Shown here piece after piece: positions 7,022 to 14,951 of a DNA stretch of 27,538 nt. The notes under the pieces were generated by a model. It was not told where the DNA came from. It worked only from the letters and a program-made list of their open reading frames with translations, and did no database searches. The position numbers were made by a program, and so were the translations under genes. The DNA is from Chloroflexi bacterium UBA6622 (GTDB taxonomy: Bacteria; Chloroflexota; UBA11872). Position 1 is the first letter of the stretch, and the number at the start of each line of letters is the position of its first letter. The DNA is taken from the NCBI GenBank assembly GCA_002433065.1, contig DJHK01000049.1:4467-32004 (forward strand), read 5' to 3'.

Positions 7022-9316
7022 ATGCAGACGATTGATTCGACCCCTAAGTTTGTCGAAGCCGCATACAAAAAGATGCAAGACCGAGTAAACATCGTCCGCC
7101 ATCGGCTCAACCGACCTTTGACCCTTGGAGAAAAAATTCTCTACGGACATCTAGACGATCCAGATGACCAAGAACTTGAGCCTGGAACAAGTTATTTGCA
7201 GCTGAGACCCGATCGCGTCGCGATGCAGGATGCAACCGCCCAAATGGCCCTGCTGCAATTCATGCTGGCAGGACGAGACCAGGTAGCCATCCCAACCACT
7301 GTGCATTGCGATCACCTCATTCGAGCCTTTGTCGGCGCTGACGAAGATCTCCAGCAGGCCTTGCTCGAAAACAACGAGGTGTATGCCTTTCTGAAATCCG
7401 TTTCCGCAAAATACGGTATCGGATTCTGGGCACCTGGGTCAGGAATCATCCACCAAGTTCTGCTTGAAAATTACGCGTTTCCCGGTGGCCTGATGATTGG
7501 AACCGACTCCCATACACCAAATGCAGGTGGGCTTGGAATGCTCGCCGTCGGCGTAGGCGGAGCCGATGCGGTCGACGTTATGGTGGACTTCCCATGGGAA
7601 GTGCTTAATCCAAAAATCCTTGGCATCCGACTCACAGGAGAACTCCAGGGATGGACCGCGCCCAAGGACATCATCCTAAAGGTTGCAGGCATTCTCACAA
7701 CTAGCGGAGGAACCAACAGGATCGTTGAGTATTTTGGTCCAGGAGCAACCTCACTCGCATGCACTGGAAAAGCCACTATCACGAACATGGGTGCCGAACT
7801 AGGAGCTACCACTTCGATTTTCCCGTATGACCATCGAATGGCCTCTTATCTTCGAGCAACCGAGCGAGACGCCCTAGCCGACTCCGCTGACATTCATGCC
7901 GACTTACTGACACCGGACCCGGAAGTCCTTGACGACCCCACGCGCTACTTTGATGAGGTAATCGAGATCGACCTCCGTGAACTTAAACCTCACGTCGTCG
8001 GGCCTCATCGACCCGACTTGGCCCGACCGGTAGCACAGCTCGGCGCGGCAGTAGCCGAGGAGGGGTACGCAGACGAAATCTCAGCCGTGCTTGTCGGCAG
8101 TTGCACTAACTCCTCCTACGAAGATATTTCCAGAGCGGCCAGTCTTGCTCGACAAGCCAAGACTCATGGAGCCAAGGCCAAGATGCCCTTTCTTGTCACG
8201 CCCGGCTCAGAAATGGTCCGAGCCACGATTGAACGCGATGGACAACTCAATGATCTCGAGGCAATCGGTGCCGTTGTGCTGGCCAACGCATGTGGACCGT
8301 GCATTGGCCAGTGGAAACGGGAGGATATCTCCCCAGCGCACGAAGGAGAAAAACCCCGTCAAAACTCGATTGTGAGCTCTTTCAACAGAAATTTTCCAAG
8401 CCGCAACGATGGCAGCCCCAACACACAGTCATTTATCTCAAGCCCAGAGCTTGCCGTCGCATTTGCCCTTAGTGGGAGACTCTCAATAGACCCCACAACT
8501 TCCGTGATTAGCGGGTCGAGTAACCATGACTTCACGCTCCAACCGCCAGAACACGCACCAGACATACCGCCTGCAGGATTCGTTGGGCAACGCTTTGGCT
8601 ATGCAAATCCAGCCTCTGACTCGTCCTCGATCTCAGTAGTCATTGACCCGGATAGTGACCGATTAGAGGCCTTACAAGCATTTGAAGCCCGGGAGTATGA
8701 ACAATTCAGATCTATGCCTGTACTCCTCAAAGCAACAGGACAATGCACAACCGATGCAATTTCTCCCGCGGGTCGATGGCTTCGTTACCGTGGCCACCTA
8801 ACAAACATTAGCGACAACATGTTTGCCGGAGCCAACAACGCGTTCGGCGATGAACCTGGAACGGGTTATAACATCGAAACTGGCGAGGACGATGAGCCGC
8901 TCGCTGACATCGCAAAGCACTACAAGAATGCCGGCATCACATGGGTCGCAGTTGGCGACCAAAACTATGGAGAAGGCAGCAGTCGTGAACACGCGGCCAT
9001 GTCACCTCGACACACCGGAGGCGGAGCAATCATCGTGCGTAGCTTCGCGCGAATCCACGAGGCCAACCTAAAAAAACAGGGGATGCTGCCGCTTACATTC
9101 AGCAATCCAGACGACTTTGATCTCGTCAAGATTGACGACAATATATCGGTGGTAGATATCGAACATCTGGCACCCGAAAAGCCTTTGACAGCGAATATTG
9201 AACATTCCGATGGTTCAGTTGACACTATTACGCTTAATCACACTTTAAACGCCGACCAAATCCGTTGGTTTTGGGCGGGCTCCGCGCTCAATCTCATACG
9301 TGCTCAGGAGGCATAA
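7022..9316 (+). CDS. acn: Aconitate hydratase (mitochondrial-type aconitase)
   Basis: Citrate-cycle enzyme that interconverts citrate and isocitrate through cis-aconitate, using a [4Fe-4S] cluster. 764 aa, close to the length of mitochondrial-type aconitases. The three cluster ligands are Cys361 (VGSCTNSS), Cys424 and Cys427 (NACGPCIGQW). The swivel domain has YGEGSSREHAAMSPRH and IHEANLKKQGMLPLTF. The N-terminal RPLTLGEKILYGHLDDP and GTDSHTPNAGGLG are also characteristic. The start at 7022 has GGAG eleven bases upstream; a second ATG at 7073 is less likely. It leads a run with sthA (31 bp gap) and trpS. Its promoter must lie within or beside the 5' end of modA. Confidence 0.96.
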   Translation: MQTIDSTPKFVEAAYKKMQDRVNIVRHRLNRPLTLGEKILYGHLDDPDDQELEPGTSYLQLRPDRVAMQDATAQMALLQFMLAGRDQVAIPTTVHCDHLIRAFVGADEDLQQALLENNEVYAFLKSVSAKYGIGFWAPGSGIIHQVLLENYAFPGGLMIGTDSHTPNAGGLGMLAVGVGGADAVDVMVDFPWEVLNPKILGIRLTGELQGWTAPKDIILKVAGILTTSGGTNRIVEYFGPGATSLACTGKATITNMGAELGATTSIFPYDHRMASYLRATERDALADSADIHADLLTPDPEVLDDPTRYFDEVIEIDLRELKPHVVGPHRPDLARPVAQLGAAVAEEGYADEISAVLVGSCTNSSYEDISRAASLARQAKTHGAKAKMPFLVTPGSEMVRATIERDGQLNDLEAIGAVVLANACGPCIGQWKREDISPAHEGEKPRQNSIVSSFNRNFPSRNDGSPNTQSFISSPELAVAFALSGRLSIDPTTSVISGSSNHDFTLQPPEHAPDIPPAGFVGQRFGYANPASDSSSISVVIDPDSDRLEALQAFEAREYEQFRSMPVLLKATGQCTTDAISPAGRWLRYRGHLTNISDNMFAGANNAFGDEPGTGYNIETGEDDEPLADIAKHYKNAGITWVAVGDQNYGEGSSREHAAMSPRHTGGGAIIVRSFARIHEANLKKQGMLPLTFSNPDDFDLVKIDDNISVVDIEHLAPEKPLTANIEHSDGSVDTITLNHTLNADQIRWFWAGSALNLIRAQEA

Positions 9317-9347
9317 CGTCTGAAGGCCCCAAGCAGATGAAACAGTC

Positions 9348-10742
9348 ATGACCGAGATTTCGAGATACGATTTCGCCGTCATTGGCACTGGCCCAGCTGG
9401 CAAGCGGGCCGCTATCGAGGCTTCTAAACGTGGCCACCGTGTCGTAGCAGTTGACCGTGAACAGTACCTCGGTGGACAAGCAGTCCACCGAGGTACCATT
9501 CCATCTAAAACCCTGAGGGAATCTGTCCTGCATGTCACGGGAATTGCCCAACGTTCTTTCTATGGCAATTCCTACCGCGTTACCGCCGACGTAACCATGA
9601 ACGACTTGATGCACCGAACCGCCCAAGTTGTTCAAACCGAAGTTGATGTGGTTCGAAACGCCTTCCTTAGGAATGACATTGACCTGATCTTCGGTACCGC
9701 AAGATTCCTTCAACCGAACAGGCTTGAGGTGGTCAGTGCTAACTCCTCGATAGAAATCGATGCGGACCAAATCATTATCGCGACAGGTTCCCGTCCCGCA
9801 CGGCCAGCTCATATTCCGTTCGACAATCCCAGCGTCGTGGACAGCGATGGGATTCTCACCCTCCCTTCAATACCCAAGTCTCTGACTATCGTGGGTGGAG
9901 GGGTCATTGGCACTGAATATGCCAGCATCTTCGCGACCCTTGGTGTCCAAGTAACGCTAATCGACGGACGCAAAGATCTTTTGGAGTTTGTTGATGAGGA
10001 AATCATTGAAGCGTTGAAACACCGAATGCGGAATGACGGAATAACTCTTCGGCTTGGTCACAAGGTAGCGCGTATCGATTTTGACGGACGAAACCGTCCC
10101 GTAGCTGTTCTTGAAACCGGGGCAAAGATTGCTGGGGACGTGCTCATGTATTCCATTGGTCGGCAAGGAGCTACGGAGCACCTACAGCTTGAAAAAGCCG
10201 GTATAGGCACCGATCGACGAGGCCGCCTAACCGTCTCCAAGAACTACCAGACGGCTGTCGAGCACATTTACGCGGTTGGAGACGTCATTGGTCAACCGGC
10301 ATTAGCCTCAACATCCGCTGAACAGGGTCGCCTGGCCGCTCGCCACGCCTTAGGACTTGATTGCCCGAGCCTCGAAGACGATCTACCGATTGGAATCTAC
10401 ACAATCCCCGAAATTTCAATGCTCGGAGCCACTGAAGAAGAATTGACCAGTTCCGGGATTCCGTATGAAACCGGCATTGCGCGTTATAGAGAAATAGCTC
10501 GGGGTGCAATCATCGGTGACGACTTCGGCATGTTGAAACTTCTTTTCAATCCAGAATCTCGCCAAGTGCTCGGGGTCCACATCTTTGGCAGCCAAGCCAG
10601 CGAGCTCCTCCACATTGGACAAGCCGTCATACAACTCGGAGGAACCGTCGACTATTTCATCGAAACAATTTTTAATTACCCCACATTCGCTGAGGCATAC
10701 CGGGTTGCAGCCCTCAATGGCGTTGACAAGCTGGTTCGCTAA
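9348..10742 (+). CDS. sthA: Si-specific NAD(P)+ transhydrogenase SthA
   Basis: Soluble FAD enzyme that moves hydride between NADPH and NAD+, 464 aa against 466 in E. coli SthA. FAD site GTGPAG at 13-18. The active-site region reads GGQAVHRGTIPSK (42-54): both positions that hold the redox Cys pair in lipoamide dehydrogenase are non-Cys (Ala45, Thr50). SthA lacks the pair by nature, but E. coli still keeps the first Cys. The second Rossmann motif is VGGGVIGTEYASIF, and the C-terminus has GIYTIPEISMLG and FNYPTFAEAYRVAALNG, which are diagnostic. It lies directly behind aconitase and is likely co-transcribed, so it may balance NADPH formed downstream in the cycle by isocitrate dehydrogenase. Confidence 0.93.
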   Translation: MTEISRYDFAVIGTGPAGKRAAIEASKRGHRVVAVDREQYLGGQAVHRGTIPSKTLRESVLHVTGIAQRSFYGNSYRVTADVTMNDLMHRTAQVVQTEVDVVRNAFLRNDIDLIFGTARFLQPNRLEVVSANSSIEIDADQIIIATGSRPARPAHIPFDNPSVVDSDGILTLPSIPKSLTIVGGGVIGTEYASIFATLGVQVTLIDGRKDLLEFVDEEIIEALKHRMRNDGITLRLGHKVARIDFDGRNRPVAVLETGAKIAGDVLMYSIGRQGATEHLQLEKAGIGTDRRGRLTVSKNYQTAVEHIYAVGDVIGQPALASTSAEQGRLAARHALGLDCPSLEDDLPIGIYTIPEISMLGATEEELTSSGIPYETGIARYREIARGAIIGDDFGMLKLLFNPESRQVLGVHIFGSQASELLHIGQAVIQLGGTVDYFIETIFNYPTFAEAYRVAALNGVDKLVR

Positions 10743-10793
10743 CGCAAGCCGCATCAAGCCCAACAACATCGGCAATCCAGCGCGGGCTTCCTT

Positions 10794-11909
10794 ATGAGTG
10801 GCACCATGGCATATCACGGTCGACATTCTGGTGACGTCATATCATCCCCACCCCCTGTTAGCAGCAATCCGTCTGAAAACCGCAAGCGCATTCTGACCGG
10901 TCTCCGCCCATCTGGACCATCGCACGTCGGTCACTACGCTGGAGCGTTCACGCAGTGGCTGGACCTGCAAAACGATTTCGAATCATTTTTCTTGCTTGCG
11001 GACTACCAGGTCTCTGACTACGCAGAAAATCTTCCATGGATTCGTTGGGGACTCTGGGAAGTCACGTTGGACTGGCTTGGCGTCGGATTAGATCCCGATC
11101 GCTCGTTCTTCGTCATCGAGAGTGGAGTTCCAGAATTCGCCGAACTGACACTCCATCTAAGTTGGTTTCTGGGACTTGGACATCTTCAAAGAAATCCTAC
11201 GCTTAAGGCTGAACTCGCAGATCTGGAAAACAAAGCAGACACGGTTCCCGTGGCATTTTTTAACTATCCCGTAATGCAGGTTTCTAACATCTTGTTGCCA
11301 CTCGCCCACCTTGTCCCGGTCGGTGACGACCAACTTCCTCATATAGAAATGACTCGTGATGTAGCCATGCGATTCAATAGACGGTTCGGTGAAACATTCG
11401 TTGTACCAGAAGGAAGAGTTGGAAAAGTTCCCCGACTAGTTGGAATTGACGGCAAAGGCAAAATGGGGACGTCAGCAGGCAACGCCATCTTCCTCAAAGA
11501 TACAGAGGAAACCCTGCGCACCAAGATAAGAGGCATGTTTACCGACCCTAAGCGCTTACGAGCTACTGATCCCGGAACCGTTGAAGGGAATCCGGTGTTC
11601 ATGTATCACGATGCATTCAACCCAAACACAGCAGAAGTTGATGATCTAAAGACACGCTACCGAGCCGGAACAGTCGGTGATGTCGAAGTAAAAGACCGAC
11701 TATTCGATGCCATGAACACGTTGCTCACTCCAATACGAGAGCGTCGTGCTTACTGGGCTGAACGCCCTTCGGACATCCGGGACGTCCTTCGCCACGGCAC
11801 TACAGAAATGAAACGTCGGGCCGAACCGGTCATGGCACGTGTCCGTACCGCGTTATCGCTGGATTACTTACACGACGGGCCCCCTCCGCCACCAGAGGGA
11901 GCACCGTAA
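10794..11909 (+). CDS. trpS: Tryptophan--tRNA ligase (TrpRS)
   Basis: Class I aminoacyl-tRNA synthetase that charges tRNA-Trp. The HIGH motif is HVGH at 44-47 within GLRPSGPSHVGHY. VPVGDDQLPHIEMTR at about 175-188 is typical of TrpRS. The second signature is KMGTS at 223-227 in place of KMSKS, so the second lysine is missing. At 371 aa it is longer than the usual 330, partly through a roughly 30-residue polar N-terminal tail. An ATG at 10806 could shorten this tail; neither start has a strong ribosome site. It follows sthA after 51 bp on the same strand. Confidence 0.92.
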   Translation: MSGTMAYHGRHSGDVISSPPPVSSNPSENRKRILTGLRPSGPSHVGHYAGAFTQWLDLQNDFESFFLLADYQVSDYAENLPWIRWGLWEVTLDWLGVGLDPDRSFFVIESGVPEFAELTLHLSWFLGLGHLQRNPTLKAELADLENKADTVPVAFFNYPVMQVSNILLPLAHLVPVGDDQLPHIEMTRDVAMRFNRRFGETFVVPEGRVGKVPRLVGIDGKGKMGTSAGNAIFLKDTEETLRTKIRGMFTDPKRLRATDPGTVEGNPVFMYHDAFNPNTAEVDDLKTRYRAGTVGDVEVKDRLFDAMNTLLTPIRERRAYWAERPSDIRDVLRHGTTEMKRRAEPVMARVRTALSLDYLHDGPPPPPEGAP

Positions 11910-12184
11910 ATCCCTGGTCATAATGTCGTGTGCCAATTAGATTCCAGACCTCATCCGATTGGCTTTACACTGACATCCATAGGAACATTGCCGGTGGTCC
12001 TTCACTCAATACCTCAGGGAAAGGATCACAATTCGGTAACCTTAAGTAGCGATCGACCGTAGCACCCGTCAGGGAATGCTTCGGCAACAATAAAAGACAT
12101 ATATGCCCGGACCAACATCCGTGCACAGCGGAGTTCGGGCTCGCCTTAATCGAAGGCCCTATCCAGATTAGGAGTAGACCAGGG

Positions 12185-14746
12185 ATGGCAACGCAAAACG
12201 GCAGCCCTGTCGTAACAGTACGGAACACGTCGGCCCAACAGATTGCTACTGAACACAGCGTGACGGTTCCTGACTATGACCGCAGCCGCATGGAAGACGT
12301 TGGCTTCACGACGGCTATGACGCTTGTACTGCTGGGCAACTATGCCCAAACGGGGCACTTTGGGGGGCCACTAGCGTACACGCCGTTTAACGTGGCCATG
12401 CACCTCGGAGGCGCTGAGAACGGCGGCCTACGGTATGACTATCGACGACCGAAACACCCGTACAGTGACCGGTTCATGTTGGCAGGTGGCCACAACATTC
12501 CAACCAGCTACGCACTCTGGATGATCATGGGCGAAGCGATGTCTCGAAAGCACGCCGCCACAGCGGACGACAGATATGCGGTAGATCCGAACATCGCCAT
12601 GTTGTCCATCGACGCCCTCGGATTTCGTCGTGGGCAGGGAGCTCTCGACACGCTCCTTGCCGACAACGGCCTAACTGATCATCCGTTGTTTGCCCAAGCC
12701 AAAATCAGAGGTATCCGAGCACTTGCAGGTCATTCAGAAACAACGGACCTGACCAATGATGTGAACGGTGGCCCATCTGGCCTAGGTGTCGCAACGGCTG
12801 CTGGAAAGGCCGCCTTCTGGGACTTTGTCGGAGCCGATGACTCACTGAAAATCATGGCTCTCGAGGGCGAATTCGCCATGACCGAAGGACATGCGCAGGA
12901 ATTAAAAACCCAAGCACTCGCTCAAAAGGTAGGGAAACGGCTGCGGTTGCTGCTGTCGTACAACAATGCCGGTATTGATGACTCACTGATTGGTGGTGTG
13001 ATCGACGACAGTTACGCCGACAGCTACGTGATCGAGGACCAATGGTCATCCTACGGATGGAACGTTTTCGCGCTCGGCGACGGTAACGACTACGACGAGG
13101 TTCTGGCCGCCCTCAAAACAATGGAAGATTGGGACGCCGACGATCATCGACCCATGATTGTGGTTGGCCGAACGGTCAAGGGGTGGTGGCCAGCGGCCAA
13201 AGAAGGACAAATCCCTGGCTTTGGTGACCAGCTGGTGGGCTATCACAGTCACCCGTACGAAATGAAAATGAACGACCCCTACTTTGTGGCGCTGGCAGAA
13301 ACATTTGAACAGCGCTTTGGTGTTGAGTTTCAGGGTATCCGCGAAGGGCCCGTCGAAGATGAAGCGGAACGATTAATCCAATTCAAGACCAACATCGACA
13401 TCGCCATGTCAGTGCTGGACGCCAACGGTCTTGGCGACTGGTTGGCAGATCAGCTCGTGGAAATCGGCGACTCCTTAAACGACAGTCCGTCATTGCGCAT
13501 CAACACCACAGTTGACCCATTTCAGGACGATCGTCTTCGGGTTGAGAACATCCCCCTTGATCCGCAAGGCGTTTCAGTAACCAACGAGGTTTCTGGTGAG
13601 ACGAAAACTGTCGACATTTCGCTCGCCAAGCAACCTGGAGAAGTCGCAGGAACTCGGCGCGCGATCTCAGAAATAATTAAATGGATGAACTATGTCACCG
13701 AAAACCGTTTCATCACGCTCGCAGCTGACCTCTCAAGCTCGATAAACGTTGAGAACGGCGCCTTGTGGGGGCATTACGACCCCGTAAACAACCCACTGGG
13801 CACTCGAGTGAAGGCCCCTATTGAGGAAGCCGGCAACGCTTCATCAGCGATTGGAATGGTGAGCCAATCAGCCTCTCTGGATCCTGATGTTTTCGCCGGC
13901 GTGTGGGCCTTAAGCGGAACCTATGGTGCCTTTACACCCTTGATGTACACACCTGCTCGTGTCTGGAGCCAGCAAAGCCAAGATAGTCCGTTCCGTGTAG
14001 GCGTCCTGCACATTCTTGTCGGACACTCAGGCCCGGAAACAGCTGCGGACGCTCGCACCCACTTCGGAATCTTTGCCCCGCAGGTCTGGAAACTTTTCCC
14101 ACGTGGACAAGCCATCAACCTGAGCTTCTGGGACTACAACGACGTGGCACCCGGATACTTTGCCGCCGCAGAAGTCGCCGCACGTGACCCGAAGGTTGGC
14201 ATCATCACGATTGAAGTAGCTCGACCGGACTTCCCGGTCGCTGATCGCGCAACCTTTGCTGATTCGGACCCCCGTGCAGCGGCCAAGGGGATGTATATGA
14301 TTCGTGACTGGGATTCCGGTAAACCGGCCCAAGGCACCGTCATGGTCCAAGGATCGAATTCCACCGTTAACCTCGTTAACACCCTGCCTCGCCTTGAGGA
14401 GGCTGGTGTAAACGTGCGTGTCATTGCAGTGGTCAGCGAAGAACTTTTTGATCTACAGCCTCAGGCTTATCGTGAGTCGTTGCTGCCAGAAGAAAGCCTG
14501 TATGACCTTATGGTTGTTTCTACAGGAACGCGTCGGATACAGCCTGCTCGAAACTTGGGCCCGCTAACCGACGAGTACTCCTTGTCGTCGGACTGGGACA
14601 ACCAATGGCTGACCGGAGGTAACGAAGCGGACGTGATTGCCGAAGCACACCTTGACCCCGATTCTATCTATGCCGGAATCAAGCGATTTGCGGATGATCA
14701 CCAAGCACGTATGGATCGACAACGGCGTGCTCTAGGCTCCAACTAG
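12185..14746 (+). CDS. Transketolase-like thiamine-diphosphate enzyme (long, diverged)
   Basis: A ThDP enzyme of the transketolase fold, 853 aa against about 660 for normal transketolase. Segments line up in order with E. coli TktA: TGHFGGPLAYTPFNVAMH (57-73, His58 like His26), SDRFMLAGGHNIPTSYAL (94-111, His103 like His66), GGPSGLG (195-201), EGEFAMTEG (227-235) for the GDG motif, SYNNAGID (258-265) for the cofactor/Mg segment, YHSHPYE (353-359) for the His261 region, IEEAGNASSAIGM (546-558) for the catalytic Glu411 region, and VGHSGPETAADA (612-623) for the loop before the sugar-binding residues. The canonical metal-binding Asp appears as Glu229. Extra length lies mostly between about 370 and 490. 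The start has AGGAG ten bases upstream. A single-gene unit with its own terminator. It could instead be a two-carbon-transferring enzyme with another substrate. Confidence 0.8.
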   Translation: MATQNGSPVVTVRNTSAQQIATEHSVTVPDYDRSRMEDVGFTTAMTLVLLGNYAQTGHFGGPLAYTPFNVAMHLGGAENGGLRYDYRRPKHPYSDRFMLAGGHNIPTSYALWMIMGEAMSRKHAATADDRYAVDPNIAMLSIDALGFRRGQGALDTLLADNGLTDHPLFAQAKIRGIRALAGHSETTDLTNDVNGGPSGLGVATAAGKAAFWDFVGADDSLKIMALEGEFAMTEGHAQELKTQALAQKVGKRLRLLLSYNNAGIDDSLIGGVIDDSYADSYVIEDQWSSYGWNVFALGDGNDYDEVLAALKTMEDWDADDHRPMIVVGRTVKGWWPAAKEGQIPGFGDQLVGYHSHPYEMKMNDPYFVALAETFEQRFGVEFQGIREGPVEDEAERLIQFKTNIDIAMSVLDANGLGDWLADQLVEIGDSLNDSPSLRINTTVDPFQDDRLRVENIPLDPQGVSVTNEVSGETKTVDISLAKQPGEVAGTRRAISEIIKWMNYVTENRFITLAADLSSSINVENGALWGHYDPVNNPLGTRVKAPIEEAGNASSAIGMVSQSASLDPDVFAGVWALSGTYGAFTPLMYTPARVWSQQSQDSPFRVGVLHILVGHSGPETAADARTHFGIFAPQVWKLFPRGQAINLSFWDYNDVAPGYFAAAEVAARDPKVGIITIEVARPDFPVADRATFADSDPRAAAKGMYMIRDWDSGKPAQGTVMVQGSNSTVNLVNTLPRLEEAGVNVRVIAVVSEELFDLQPQAYRESLLPEESLYDLMVVSTGTRRIQPARNLGPLTDEYSLSSDWDNQWLTGGNEADVIAEAHLDPDSIYAGIKRFADDHQARMDRQRRALGSN

Positions 14747-14775
14747 CTTCATTTTCACGAGATATAAGTAGCGCG

Positions 14776-14820
14776 TTAAGCGGACGCCCCGTTCCGGGAC
14801 GTCCGCTTAATCGTTTACTT
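14776..14820 (+). terminator. Rho-independent terminator after the transketolase-like gene
   Basis: A 15-bp stem (14776-14790 with 14796-14810, one C-A mismatch) encloses the loop GTTCC and is followed by the T-rich TCGTTTACTT. It lies 30 bp after the stop codon. The rest of the gap to 14951 holds nothing I can recognise. Confidence 0.8.
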
Positions 14821-14951
14821 CGCTAGAACCACAAAGCGAGATCAAAATCACATTTACTGTCTCGACCTCAACCATTTATCAGCTATTGCCCGGAAGCCCC
14901 CACTGACCTGCACAAGCACAGAACTAAGGCACCACTAGCACTTTCCCCATC

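Noticed and set aside
7022..7150. Extended N-terminus of ModA reaching 7150
   Set aside because: It would place 43 extra residues antisense to the well-supported aconitase N-terminus and ahead of a signal peptide.
11910..12184. Thiamine riboswitch ahead of the ThDP enzyme
   Set aside because: I looked for the CTGAGA and ACCTGA motifs of TPP riboswitches and did not find them in the 275-bp gap.
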